Of a DNA stretch of 64,000 nucleotides, positions 1 to 7,570 are shown piece after piece. The stretch is from positions 1 through 64,000 of the forward strand of contig JACQCK010000012.1 in NCBI GenBank assembly GCA_016201695.1, read 5' to 3'. This DNA comes from Candidatus Roizmanbacteria bacterium. Lineage in GTDB: Bacteria > Patescibacteriota > Microgenomatia > UBA1406 > GWC2-37-13. The stretch's first letter is position 1; each line of letters opens with the position of its first letter. The position numbers and the translations under genes are program-made. A model generated the notes under the pieces. The model saw nothing but the letters and a program-made list of their open reading frames with translations, did not search any database and was not told the DNA's origin.

Positions 1-641
1 CGTTTCTTAAAACGATTACGCTGATGCGGGTGATAAAGAGCGATTTTACCAAAATAAATGTGTTCGTACACCTCGTCAACGATCAGAGTCAAATTGTAGG
101 CCTCGGTGAGTCGACAGATTTTTTCTAATGTTTCCGGCGAATAAACCGTCCCGGTCGGATTATTGGGGTGGCAAAGGAGAACGGCCCTTGTCTTTTTATT
201 GATTAGGTCTTGTAGCTTTTTTATATCTAAACTCCAATTGCTTGATTCGTCGAGTACAACATTTCTGACCGTTAACGATGCGATAGCGGCGGCCTTAAAA
301 AAAGATACATAGCTTGGTGAAGGAATCATGATCTCATCGCCTTTGGTAAATAAGGCCAGCAAAGTCACCATCAAACCCTCCATGGCGCCGGCGGTGACCA
401 ATATTTCATTTTGGCTGTACGCGGCTCCCCTATTCTGTTCCATTCTGCTTATTAGTTGACGTAACTTCCGTAGCCCTTGAGGGTCTTCGTATTTGTCAAC
501 CTTATTTGCTTTTATTGCCTTAAATACGTCTTTTCGGATAGCCGCATCAGAATAAAAATGAGGTACTCCCTGACTCAATGACACTGTACGGCGCGTGTTT
601 TTTGCCAGTAGCTCCATTTCTTTGATTTTCGATATCTTCAT
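1..641 (-). CDS. Class I/II PLP-dependent aminotransferase (3' end off window)
   Basis: The frame opens with ATG at 641 and stays open to base 1, giving about 213 residues of a protein normally near 380-400, so the C-terminal half, including the PLP lysine, lies outside the window. The translation has the class I aminotransferase signature HPNNPTG, followed by VDEVYEH, which holds the aspartate that normally contacts the PLP pyridine nitrogen. An early Q-G-x-P-H-F segment matches the family's substrate-binding start. The family transfers amino groups between amino acids and 2-oxo acids in the cytoplasm; the substrate cannot be read from the sequence. It is divergent from the TrmB-like regulator and shares its 145-bp upstream region. 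The family call is firm, the substrate unknown. Confidence 0.9.
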   Translation of the reverse strand, partial: MKISKIKEMELLAKNTRRTVSLSQGVPHFYSDAAIRKDVFKAIKANKVDKYEDPQGLRKLRQLISRMEQNRGAAYSQNEILVTAGAMEGLMVTLLALFTKGDEIMIPSPSYVSFFKAAAIASLTVRNVVLDESSNWSLDIKKLQDLINKKTRAVLLCHPNNPTGTVYSPETLEKICRLTEAYNLTLIVDEVYEHIYFGKIALYHPHQRNRFKK

Positions 642-679
642 AACGCTATTCTGTCATATATAGGCAGAAGAATAAAAAA

Positions 680-713
680 AACTTAAGCGGTTATTAAAAG
701 TTAGCCTTAAGTT
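680..713. repeat. Inverted repeat AACTTAAG/CTTAAGTT
   Basis: Eight-base arms at 680-687 and 706-713 are perfect reverse complements, and each contains the palindrome CTTAAG. The pair lies between the divergent aminotransferase and TrmB-like genes. Read on the minus strand a T-run follows the second arm, so a hairpin terminator is possible, but no upstream minus-strand gene needs one. An operator is an equally good reading. Confidence 0.4.
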
Positions 714-731
714 GGCTTCAGCAGTAATTTC

Positions 732-748
732 GTCCAATTATATTGGAC
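732..748. promoter_or_regulatory. Palindromic candidate operator over the -35 box
   Basis: The arms GTCCAAT (732-738) and ATTGGAC (742-748) are perfect 7-bp inverted repeats around a 3-bp centre. The right arm contains the TTGGAC -35 hexamer of the adjacent promoter, so a bound dimer would block RNA polymerase. Autoregulation by the TrmB-like protein encoded just downstream is an inference from position. Confidence 0.5.
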
Positions 749-772
749 ATATAGTCAATTAAAGAGTATAAT
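743..772 (+). promoter_or_regulatory. Sigma-70-type promoter of the TrmB-like gene
   Basis: TTGGAC at 743-748 and TATAAT at 767-772 are separated by 18 nt. The expected start site near 779-780 leaves a leader of only about 6 nt before the ATG at 786, with no Shine-Dalgarno sequence. Confidence 0.65.
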
Positions 773-785
773 TTATCTGATTTTA

Positions 786-1544
786 ATGGAAAAATTAATT
801 GAAGAAACGGTAAAATTACTTGGTCTTTCCAAAAAGGAAACGAAGTTTTTTGTGACGGCTTTTAAATTGGGGCCGGCTTCGATTGCCGAAATTGTTAACG
901 CTTCGCGCCTTGAGCGATCAACCGCCTATCTCATCGCGGCGGACTTGATCCGGAAAGGGTTTATCCACGAAGACTATCATGACTATCGCAAAAAACTGGT
1001 TACCATTGAGCCAAAGACACTGCTTCGGATGATTCAGGCCGAAGAGCGGTCGGTCGGTCGAAAAGGGCTTGAACTTGAGGAGGAGCTGCCCGAGCTGCAA
1101 ACTCTCTATCAGGCGTCGGCAATCAGGCCAAAAGTCAGGGTGTATGAAGGAAAAAAAGGACTGGCGCAGATTCATGAAGATATTCTAAAAATGAAACAAG
1201 CCATACTCCTTTGGAGCAATCAGGAATCGGAGCGATTTATCTTTGACGAAGACCATCACCAGGCCTTTATCGCCGAGCGGGTACGGAAAGGAATTCCGAT
1301 TCGGGTACTAACGATTGATAACATTTTAGGAAAGAAGTTAGTCGGAACGGATGAGAAAGTCTACCGAAAAACCAAGATACTTCCTAAAAACGTTAATTTT
1401 ACCGCCGAAACATATATTTATGGCAGTAAAGTGGCGATTCTCGATTACAAAAAAGATATCATCGGCATTATTATCGAAAGTGAGCCGATTGCCGCGTCGC
1501 AGCGTGCATTATTTGAAATGATCTGGAACATTTTGTCGGTTTGA
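786..1544 (+). CDS. TrmB-family transcriptional regulator
   Basis: This 252-residue protein begins with a winged helix-turn-helix (about residues 8-75; LGLSKKETKFF then AEIVNASRLERSTAY), the arrangement of TrmB-type regulators first known from archaeal sugar control and common in CPR genomes. A helical linker (about 80-110) leads to a C-terminal phospholipase-D-like effector-binding fold with a region near LLWSNQESERFIF. No sugar-binding extension is seen, so the ligand is unknown. It starts at an ATG six or so bases after the predicted transcription start. Palindromes at 680-713 and 732-748 are possible targets. The DsbA-like gene lies convergently 4 bp beyond its stop. Confident for family, not for ligand. 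Confidence 0.85.
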   Translation: MEKLIEETVKLLGLSKKETKFFVTAFKLGPASIAEIVNASRLERSTAYLIAADLIRKGFIHEDYHDYRKKLVTIEPKTLLRMIQAEERSVGRKGLELEEELPELQTLYQASAIRPKVRVYEGKKGLAQIHEDILKMKQAILLWSNQESERFIFDEDHHQAFIAERVRKGIPIRVLTIDNILGKKLVGTDEKVYRKTKILPKNVNFTAETYIYGSKVAILDYKKDIIGIIIESEPIAASQRALFEMIWNILSV

Positions 1545-1548
1545 GTGT

Positions 1549-2205
1549 CTACTTGAGGGCCTGGAGAATTTGCTTGAACTCTTCAAATGAGCGAATGGAA
1601 TCGAGTTTTTCACCATTTAGGTAAAAAGTTGGTGTGGCGTTTACGTTGGCTTGATCACCGGATAATACATCGGCGTCAACTTTGTCTTTCGTTTCTTTTG
1701 AACTCATGTCTTTTCTAAACTGTCCAAGGTCAAGTTTGAGATCGCCGGCGGCCTGCAAAAAGTACTCCGTTGCCGGGCCCGGCTTCTCCCAAACGGCCTG
1801 ATCGCGAAATAAAATATTAGTATATTCAAAAAATTTTCCCTGTTTACCGGCGGCTTCGGCCGCGTAGGCGGCTTCCGTTGCGTGTTGATGGATCTGAGTC
1901 AAGGGATAATGCCGGTAGACAAATCTGACTTTATTGACGATAGTGGTTGTCTCGATGCCCTGCTGGATGAGATTGTGGAAATTTTTACACGCCGGGCATT
2001 GCAAATCGCTATATTCAACTAAAATGTTTTTGCTGTCCTTGGCCCATTTCAGATGATCGGTCGGTTTAACGATGTTTACGGCCGGAAAAGTTTTTCCCGG
2101 TGCCGGGCCGTTAGTCAGCTTGTAGGCGGTGAACAAAAAACCGGACAGGATAATCATGGAAATGACCGAAATAAGAATTATGTTTTTGTTTTGCACGAAT
2201 GACAT
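1549..2205 (-). CDS. Membrane-anchored DsbA-like thiol-disulfide oxidoreductase
   Basis: The 218-residue protein has one N-terminal membrane segment (about residues 9-28), then a thioredoxin-fold domain. The active-site motif C70-P-A-C73 follows LVEYSDLQ, and the cis-proline loop is A-T-P192-T. This matches the DsbA/Thioredoxin_4 family (BdbD-like), which introduces or shuffles disulfides in exported proteins outside the membrane. No partner DsbB/VKOR gene is in the window. A TATAAT box lies 8 nt before its ATG inside the end of the upstream nucleotidyltransferase gene, so it may be transcribed on its own. Confidence 0.9.
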   Translation of the reverse strand: MSFVQNKNIILISVISMIILSGFLFTAYKLTNGPAPGKTFPAVNIVKPTDHLKWAKDSKNILVEYSDLQCPACKNFHNLIQQGIETTTIVNKVRFVYRHYPLTQIHQHATEAAYAAEAAGKQGKFFEYTNILFRDQAVWEKPGPATEYFLQAAGDLKLDLGQFRKDMSSKETKDKVDADVLSGDQANVNATPTFYLNGEKLDSIRSFEEFKQILQALK

Positions 2206-2213
2206 TATAGCAA

Positions 2214-2219
2214 ATTATA
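2214..2219 (-). promoter_or_regulatory. TATAAT -10 box close to the DsbA-like start
   Basis: The minus strand reads TATAAT at 2219-2214, then eight bases, then the ATG at 2205. No good -35 is seen. The predicted start site would fall at or next to the initiation codon. Confidence 0.4.
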
Positions 2220-2946
2220 ACTGCTGTAATTTCCGAATGTCCGTTTCTGTGCCAACGTCAAGTGTCGTCGAGGTTGTCTGAAAGGCAAATACCTGAATAT
2301 TTTTTTGTAACAACCAGGGAATGACCGATCCCGGCGTATCCATGTTACCGCCAGTTTTTTGATACTCCTTAACTCGGTTGACGAAATTTGTCGGATAGAT
2401 ATAAAACGGTATTGCCGCATAATGGCTGATGGCTTTTTTTGGTTTCTCAATAAACTCCACAATATTATCATGTTTGACAACGGCGCAGCCGAGTCTGTTT
2501 TCGATTTCGGAGACGTCGTTAAATCTTCGGACCACCGTGGTAAACGCTTTTCGTTTCTCATAAAAAAAAATCAGTTTTTGAAACGAGAATTGAAAATAGG
2601 TATCGCTTGGTGTGACCAACAGGTCGCTCCCCTGCCAGCGAAGTCTGGTGGTTGAAAATACAAAGTCTCCCAACGCTCCTTTTCTTTTGTCCGGTTGGCT
2701 GACTCCATCGTTTACAACGTTTACATCAAGTGAAGGATAAAACAATTGCAGCCACTTCTTATAAACAGAATAAAACCGGGCGTTAGTGACAAGAGCAATT
2801 TTGCGGATGCTATTTGTGCGCTTCAGTTCTTCCAGAATATATTCAAGTAGCGCAGTTTTTCCGTGAGTCAGGAGTCCTTTCGGCGTTGTCTTCCCGCTTA
2901 CGCCGAGCCGGGTACCAAATCCGCCGGCCAGGATCAGTGCATTCAT
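2215..2946 (-). CDS. Sugar-1-phosphate nucleotidyltransferase
   Basis: This is a RmlA/ManC-type nucleotidyl transferase (Rossmann-like NTP_transferase domain) that would couple a sugar-1-phosphate to an NTP. The N-terminus carries the signature A-G-G-F-G-T-R (residues 7-13) and a TPKGLL lysine motif; a VTPSD segment supplies the metal-binding aspartate, and EFIEKPKKA matches the family's later conserved block. The start at 2946 is preferred because the signature then begins at residue 4-5, as in homologues; an in-frame ATG at 2961 adds only five residues. At 243 residues it is the short form without a left-handed helix domain. The sugar and nucleotide are not predictable. Confidence 0.85.
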   Translation of the reverse strand: MNALILAGGFGTRLGVSGKTTPKGLLTHGKTALLEYILEELKRTNSIRKIALVTNARFYSVYKKWLQLFYPSLDVNVVNDGVSQPDKRKGALGDFVFSTTRLRWQGSDLLVTPSDTYFQFSFQKLIFFYEKRKAFTTVVRRFNDVSEIENRLGCAVVKHDNIVEFIEKPKKAISHYAAIPFYIYPTNFVNRVKEYQKTGGNMDTPGSVIPWLLQKNIQVFAFQTTSTTLDVGTETDIRKLQQL

Positions 2947-3020
2947 AAATATATTATTCAAGGTAAAGATAAATAGAAAGTCTGCGTCCTATCAATATTA
3001 TATCATCAATCATCACCTAA

Positions 3021-3041
3021 CCGCCACTTCGGAGGTGGCGG
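3021..3041. repeat. GC-rich hairpin between NTase and tRNA-Leu
   Basis: CCGCCAC (3021-3027) and GTGGCGG (3035-3041) pair perfectly, and U-G plus U-A pairs can extend the stem into the loop. It lacks a T-tract on either strand and lies between two genes reading away from each other, so it is not an obvious terminator. A REP-like element or RNA processing hairpin is possible. Confidence 0.4.
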
Positions 3042-3063
3042 GAGATTTACTACAAGCAGATGG

Positions 3064-3069
3064 TATAAT
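3064..3069 (+). promoter_or_regulatory. -10 box of the tRNA pair
   Basis: TATAAT lies 10 nt before the first base of tRNA-Leu, the right distance for a start site a few bases upstream of the mature 5' end. No convincing -35 hexamer was found. Confidence 0.4.
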
Positions 3070-3079
3070 TTAACGGCAA

Positions 3080-3161
3080 GCAGGTATGGCGGAATTGGCA
3101 TACGCGCACGGCTTAGGACCGTGTCCCGTAAGGGGTGGAGGTTCAACTCCTCCTACCTGCA
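3080..3161 (+). tRNA. tRNA-Leu (UAG)
   Basis: The acceptor stem GCAGGTA/TACCTGC (3080-3086 with 3154-3160) is perfect, with discriminator A at 3161. The anticodon stem CACGG/CCGTG (3107-3111 with 3119-3123) encloses loop CTTAGGA, giving anticodon UAG at 3114-3116, which reads CUA and other CUN codons. The long variable arm is class II, as expected for tRNA-Leu. No CCA is encoded, so a CCA-adding enzyme is needed. tRNA-Ser follows after six bases, suggesting one transcript. Confidence 0.95.
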
Positions 3162-3167
3162 CGGCAA

Positions 3168-3254
3168 GGAAGGGTGCGAGAGTGGTTTAATCGGCACGCC
3201 TGGAAAGCGTGTGTGGCCGCAAGGCTACCGCGGGTTCGAATCCCGCCTCTTCCG
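3168..3254 (+). tRNA. tRNA-Ser (GGA)
   Basis: The acceptor stem GGAAGGG pairs with CTCTTCC (3168-3174 with 3247-3253, one G-U), with discriminator G at 3254 as in other tRNA-Ser. The anticodon stem CACGC/GCGTG encloses loop CTGGAAA, giving anticodon GGA at 3202-3204 for UCC/UCU. A long variable arm with TGGCCGCAAGGCTA marks it as class II. No CCA is encoded. Confidence 0.95.
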
Positions 3255-3262
3255 CTTTATTC

Positions 3263-3291
3263 TTGCATTTTTATCCCATGTCGCTTAATAT
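3263..3291 (+). promoter_or_regulatory. Promoter of the Xer-family gene
   Basis: TTGCAT at 3263-3268 and TAATAT at 3286-3291 are separated by 17 nt. Only five bases separate the -10 box from the ATG at 3297, so the predicted transcript would be leaderless. Confidence 0.5.
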
Positions 3292-3296
3292 AAAGT

Positions 3297-4238
3297 ATGG
3301 GTATCAAGGAAGCGATCCTTAGGTTCTTAGAGTACTGCGAACTCGATCGAAATCTGTCATTAAAGACAGTCAGAATGTACGGGTATTACCTCAACTTTTT
3401 TAAAGACTGGTTTTTGACAACGCAGAAGGTCGATGACGGTTATCCGGTTGAGAAAATTGACGAAATCACGATCAGAAATTTTCGTTTGTACATATCACAT
3501 ACATACAGAAACCCATTTAAGGGTGATCTGAAGCGCCAAACTCAAAATTACTTCTTAGTAGCACTCAGATCGTTCTTCCGCTACCTAATTAAGCAGAAAT
3601 TCGCTGTCGTGCCGCCCGAAATGATCGAGTTGGGTAAACAGCGCGACAGAAACATTAAATTCCTGCAGCCTGACGAACTGGAAAAGTTGTTCCAAATTAT
3701 TGATACTTCTGACCTGATTGGACTTCGTAATCGGGCCATTCTTGAGGTGCTTTTCTCAACCGGTCTTCGGGTTTCCGAACTGGCCGCCCTCAACCGTGAG
3801 CAAACCAATACAGAGGCCGGAGAGTTTGGGGTGATCGGTAAAGGCGGAAAAGGGCGGGTGGTTTTTCTCTCGCGTCGGGCTAAGGACTGGCTTAACAAGT
3901 ACCTCCAGGACCGTAATGATCCCTATCGACCGCTATTCATCCGCTACTCCGGTCCAAAGGCTAAGGAAGGCTTGACCGATGAGAAAAGGCGCTTATCGGT
4001 TCGGTCGATTGAGCGGATGATTGACGGATATCGAAAAAAGGCCGGCATCCTCTTTCGTATCGGCCCGCACATACTTCGTCACTCGTATGCAACCGACTTG
4101 TTGTCGCACGGAGCCGACCTGCGCTCGGTTCAGGAAATGCTGGGACACAAAAATATTTCGACAACGCAGATTTATACCCACGTCACCAATGTCCGTCTTC
4201 GTGAAGTCCATGAGAAGTTCCACTCGGGCAATAAGTAA
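3297..4238 (+). CDS. Tyrosine recombinase, XerC/XerD type
   Basis: The 313-residue protein has an N-terminal SAM-like core-binding domain (about 1-105) and a C-terminal catalytic domain. All expected catalytic residues are visible: R158 in TGLRVSEL, a lysine in GKGGKGR (about 182-185), H258-x-x-R261 in HILRH, H284 in LGHKN, and the nucleophile Y293 in TQIYTH. The family cuts and rejoins DNA through a 3'-phosphotyrosine, usually at dif to resolve chromosome dimers. Size and domain plan fit a housekeeping Xer protein. It sits 42 bp after tRNA-Ser, which raises the option of an integrase, but no second copy of the tRNA 3' end was seen. The DUF2079 gene begins 3 bp after its stop. Confidence 0.9.
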   Translation: MGIKEAILRFLEYCELDRNLSLKTVRMYGYYLNFFKDWFLTTQKVDDGYPVEKIDEITIRNFRLYISHTYRNPFKGDLKRQTQNYFLVALRSFFRYLIKQKFAVVPPEMIELGKQRDRNIKFLQPDELEKLFQIIDTSDLIGLRNRAILEVLFSTGLRVSELAALNREQTNTEAGEFGVIGKGGKGRVVFLSRRAKDWLNKYLQDRNDPYRPLFIRYSGPKAKEGLTDEKRRLSVRSIERMIDGYRKKAGILFRIGPHILRHSYATDLLSHGADLRSVQEMLGHKNISTTQIYTHVTNVRLREVHEKFHSGNK

Positions 4239-4240
4239 TA

Positions 4241-5689
4241 ATGAAACTGATAATTAGATGGTGGAGCGGGATTCTTCTTTTGGCGGCGATTACTCTTTAC
4301 ATCGGCTATTTTTCGTATTTTAGTATCTTGCGTTATCAGACGCTGTACGCGTCATATTACGACTTAGGCATTATGCATCAGACAGTCTTCAATACCTACA
4401 AAAGCATCCAAACCCTGGACCCCAGTCGTTTCCTGGAGTTGACGAATCCGCTCGGCGCCGATCAGATCAAAAGGACGGCAATTCATAACGATATTTTTCT
4501 CGCTTTTATGGCGCCTTTATACTTTATCCATAGCGGACCGGAAACGCTTCTTATTGCACAAACGATTGTTTTGGCGCTTGGAGCATTGGCGGTCTATAAA
4601 ATCGTGTTATACGAGTTCGGAAAAAATAACTACCGGTATCGACGGCTGCTCGCTTTTATTTTTTCCTTGGCCTATCTGCTTTTTACACCGATGGAGCGGG
4701 CAAATATTTTTGATTTTCATGCGGTTACCTTAAGTACCAGTTTTTTGTTGTGGATGTTTTACTTCTGGTTGGTAAAAAAATATCGGGCCAGCTTCCTTTT
4801 GTTTCTTTTAAGCCTTCTTACGAAAGAACAGATCGGTTTGACCACCGTTATTTTTGGAGCTTATACTCTTTATTACTCGTTTAAGAAACAAAAAAAATTA
4901 TCTTTTTTAAAAAAATACTGGTTTGGATCAATTATTATTTTCGTCAGCATCGTCTGGTCGCTTCTGTCGTTTTTGTTTATCATCCCTTATTTTCGCGGGA
5001 ATCATCACTTCGCCTTTAATTTTTATAGCGATTTTGGTGACTCGCCGATAAGTATTATCGCCGGTTTTTTTAAGAAACCAGCAACGCTCATCCGTTATAT
5101 TTTTCGTACCGAGACCTACCGTTATTTTTTATTTATCTTGGGGCCACTTGGATTTCTCGCCATTCTTTCCCCAAGTTTACTTATCGCCGCCCCCGAGTTT
5201 GCCATCAACTTATTGTCAAATAACGGCAATATGCAGAATATCATTTATCATTACACCGCGGTTATCCAGCCGTTTGTTTTCATCGCCAGTATTTTCGGCG
5301 CTTATAAAATCATTACCCGCGCAGAAAATGCGAGAGAGGCAGGAAAAAGAACGCTAATCATAAGCATAATTATTTTTGTTTGTAGCCTTGTTTTCGCCTA
5401 TGCAAAAGGTCCGTTGCCTTTGGCTTGGGAACAAGAGATCCATCCGTTAAAATACCCGCAAAAAGAGGCGCCCGAGGCAAGTTTGTGGGCCAGTGCCTTA
5501 AAATCCGAGAAACTAAAAGTCTCCTCCACCGGACAGTTGGCTCCCTTTTTTACCGCTCGGCAATATTTCTACTTATTTTCCGATAGATATGTAAACGCCG
5601 ACTATGTAGTTTTACGACTAAATGAAATTTATGACTACCCCGAAAAAAACGTTCTTATTCCAGTCTACGAACAGCTAAAAAAAAAATAA
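4241..5689 (+). CDS. DUF2079 polytopic membrane protein (frame broken near the 3' end)
   Basis: The protein has about 10-12 hydrophobic segments and matches DUF2079: an extracellular loop with QTVFNT near the N-terminus, an HNDIFL region, then PLYFIHSGPETLLIAQ. The family belongs to the GT-C-like membrane enzymes thought to use lipid-linked sugars outside the membrane, with unproven function. The frame stops at TAA 5687-5689 directly after a run of ten A (5677-5686). The +1 frame from there encodes a typical DUF2079 C-terminus and ends at 5756 in an ATGA overlap with the next gene, so the intact gene probably spans 4241-5756. A sequencing indel, real mutation or slippage could explain this. 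Confidence 0.8.
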   Translation: MKLIIRWWSGILLLAAITLYIGYFSYFSILRYQTLYASYYDLGIMHQTVFNTYKSIQTLDPSRFLELTNPLGADQIKRTAIHNDIFLAFMAPLYFIHSGPETLLIAQTIVLALGALAVYKIVLYEFGKNNYRYRRLLAFIFSLAYLLFTPMERANIFDFHAVTLSTSFLLWMFYFWLVKKYRASFLLFLLSLLTKEQIGLTTVIFGAYTLYYSFKKQKKLSFLKKYWFGSIIIFVSIVWSLLSFLFIIPYFRGNHHFAFNFYSDFGDSPISIIAGFFKKPATLIRYIFRTETYRYFLFILGPLGFLAILSPSLLIAAPEFAINLLSNNGNMQNIIYHYTAVIQPFVFIASIFGAYKIITRAENAREAGKRTLIISIIIFVCSLVFAYAKGPLPLAWEQEIHPLKYPQKEAPEASLWASALKSEKLKVSSTGQLAPFFTARQYFYLFSDRYVNADYVVLRLNEIYDYPEKNVLIPVYEQLKKK

Positions 5690-5756
5690 GGACTTTGAGT
5701 TGATTTATCATAGTAACAATTTTGAGGTCTATCAAAAAAAAGGAGCCGAGGTATGA
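5677..5756 (+). other. A10 run plus out-of-frame DUF2079 C-terminus
   Basis: Ten adenines (5677-5686) precede the stop of the DUF2079 frame. Reading in the +1 frame from 5688 gives K-D-F-E-L-I-Y-H then N-F-E-V-Y-Q-K and a TGA at 5754-5756. That ending resembles the terminal strand-rich tail of DUF2079 proteins, and the TGA overlaps the next ATG (5753) in an ATGA junction like others in this operon. Nine A residues, or one skipped nucleotide, would restore a protein of about 504 residues. Confidence 0.75.
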
Positions 5757-6649
5757 TTTCAATTCTAATTCCATTTTACAACGAATCATACAGCTTACTG
5801 GAACTGTCTAAGCAACTTCAACGGGTGCTCGCCGGAGAAAAAGAAAAATATGAGTTGATTTTTGTTGATGATGGTTCGACCGACGGATCGGCGGAAAGAT
5901 TGCAGTCGCTAAAAACTACTTATCATCTTATCCGTCACCGTAAACGATTTGGCAAAGGCAAAGCGCTTATTGACGGATTTAATGCGTCGACTGGCGAAAT
6001 TATTTTGTTCCTTGATGCCGATCTTCAGGATGATCCAGTAGACATCCCCCGTTTTTTGGAAAGGATACGGGCCGGGCTCGACTTTGTAAACGGATGGCGG
6101 ATCAACCGCCAAGATCCGCTTTCCAAGCGTCTGCCTTCGGCAATCTTTAACCGGATCCTATTAAAGCCGTTTCTGCATTCACGTTTCCATGATATTAACT
6201 GCGGTTTTAAAGCCATGCGGCGATGCGTCCTTGAGGAAATTCCGTTATACGGTGATAATTATCGCTTTTTGCCGATTCTTGCGCATGAAAACGGGTTTCG
6301 GGTCGGCGAAATTAAGGTTATTCATCATTTCAGGCAATATGGTAAATCAAAATACGGTCTGTTGCGACTTTTTTTCGGTTTATTTGATACGATGACGACC
6401 TATTTTATTTACCGCTTTTCCGAACGCCCGCTTCATTTTTTTGGGATGATCGGTTCCATCTTTTTTTCGATCGGGTCACTGATCGCCTTAAATTTAGGCT
6501 ATCAGCGGATTTTCGCCGGCCGGCTATTATACCGGCGGCCGATTTTACTACTGGCAATACTATTGATTATCGTTGGCGTGCAAATTATTATGACCGGCAT
6601 AATTGCCGAACTTCTCGTTTACATTAGCCAAAAAAATAAAAAAGTATGA
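5753..6649 (+). CDS. GT2 polyprenyl-phosphate sugar transferase (GtrB/DPMS-like)
   Basis: A GT-A domain (about residues 1-220) starts ISILIPFYNE, with FVDDGSTD and the metal-binding D-A-D-L-Q-D motif. Two membrane helices follow (about 228-252 and 262-290). This plan matches dolichol-phosphate mannose synthase and GtrB/ArnC proteins, which load a sugar from a nucleotide donor onto polyprenyl phosphate at the cytoplasmic face. An AGGAG-like Shine-Dalgarno lies about 8 nt before the ATG. The product would supply the GT-C-type transferases nearby. The sugar is unknown. Confidence 0.88.
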   Translation: MISILIPFYNESYSLLELSKQLQRVLAGEKEKYELIFVDDGSTDGSAERLQSLKTTYHLIRHRKRFGKGKALIDGFNASTGEIILFLDADLQDDPVDIPRFLERIRAGLDFVNGWRINRQDPLSKRLPSAIFNRILLKPFLHSRFHDINCGFKAMRRCVLEEIPLYGDNYRFLPILAHENGFRVGEIKVIHHFRQYGKSKYGLLRLFFGLFDTMTTYFIYRFSERPLHFFGMIGSIFFSIGSLIALNLGYQRIFAGRLLYRRPILLLAILLIIVGVQIIMTGIIAELLVYISQKNKKV

Positions 6650-7566
6650 ATCCTTTTCTTGCCCTGATTGTTGCCAATATTATTTGGGGCATAGCATCGC
6701 CGGTTTTTAAATTTGCGCTGACTGATATCCCGCCGTTTACCTTGGCTTTTATCCGCTTTTTTTTCGCCGCCCTCCTTTTCTTTCCGTTGGTGAAAAAATG
6801 GAGTCTTCATACTTTATCAAAAAAAGAATGGGTCGAGCTTTTGCTCGGTGCATTTTTTGGAATTACGGTAAATATTACCTTCTTTTTTTTAGGCCTAAAA
6901 AAAGCCGACAGCATCAACGCGCCGATTATCGCCTCGGCCGGTCCGGTCTTTTTATATTTTCTATCGGTATTATTTCTTCATGAAAAAGCAAACCGTAAAG
7001 TACTTACGGGTATGCTTGTTTCGCTTGCCGGGGTACTGGTGATTATTCTCTCGCCTATTTTTCTTGACAGCAAGAGATTGGTATTTGGAGAGGTTGAGGG
7101 AAATATTTACTTTGTCATAGCAACGTTTGGCGCGATGCTTCACCCGTTGTTTTATAAGAATATTCTGAAAAAAATATCCGTCTACCAAGTTACTTTTATC
7201 AGTTTTTTCTTTAGCGCCCTCACCTTTCTACCGTTTATGCTACGGGAGTTTCAGTCATGGTCGATCACAACGCTGCATGTAGCCGGGTGGACAGGTATTG
7301 TCTTTGGGGTAATTTTTTCATCGGCGCTGGCTTATTATTTATATAATTACGGCTTGTCGAAAATTAACGCCCAGGAGGTAGGTATGTTTTCTTATATCGA
7401 TCCGGTGGCAGCAATTATTATCGCCATTCCGCTGGTGCATGAGTATCCAAATGCGTATTTTTTCTTTGGTTCACTTTTAGTATTCGGCGGCATTTTTTTC
7501 GCCGAAAGACGGATTCACTGGCATCCTTTCGGTAAACTTAAAAAGTTACGAAACCTGTTACAATAA
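6646..7566 (+). CDS. EamA-family (DMT superfamily) transporter
   Basis: The 306-residue protein has about ten membrane helices in two homologous EamA halves (about 3-137 and 150-288). The first opens with NIIWGIASPVFKFAL; the second ends near LVFGGIFFAE. Family members move small metabolites or, in ArnE/ArnF-like cases, flip lipid-linked sugars. The start forms an ATGA overlap with the GT2 gene, so a role in moving a polyprenyl-linked sugar is an attractive inference, but a metabolite exporter is equally possible. Confidence 0.85.
   Translation: MNPFLALIVANIIWGIASPVFKFALTDIPPFTLAFIRFFFAALLFFPLVKKWSLHTLSKKEWVELLLGAFFGITVNITFFFLGLKKADSINAPIIASAGPVFLYFLSVLFLHEKANRKVLTGMLVSLAGVLVIILSPIFLDSKRLVFGEVEGNIYFVIATFGAMLHPLFYKNILKKISVYQVTFISFFFSALTFLPFMLREFQSWSITTLHVAGWTGIVFGVIFSSALAYYLYNYGLSKINAQEVGMFSYIDPVAAIIIAIPLVHEYPNAYFFFGSLLVFGGIFFAERRIHWHPFGKLKKLRNLLQ
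7559..7564 (+). promoter_or_regulatory. Possible -10 box before galE
   Basis: TACAAT lies six bases before the galE ATG at 7571 and overlaps the end of the EamA gene. No -35 is recognisable, so it may be chance within an operon. Confidence 0.25.
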
Positions 7567-7570
7567 CTTT

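Noticed and set aside
918-1175. Open frame of 85 codons opposite the TrmB-like gene, and similar frames opposite other genes
   Set aside because: They mirror the codon pattern of real genes on the other strand and show no family features.
3168-4238. Xer-family gene next to tRNA-Ser as the integrase of an integrative element
   Set aside because: No second copy of the tRNA-Ser 3' end was seen in the window, the protein has the size and plan of a housekeeping Xer, and no phage or conjugation genes follow.
6515-6545. GC-rich inverted repeat (GCCGGCCGG near CCGGCGGCC)
   Set aside because: It lies inside the GT2 reading frame and is explained by codons for A-G-R and R-R-P; no regulatory context.
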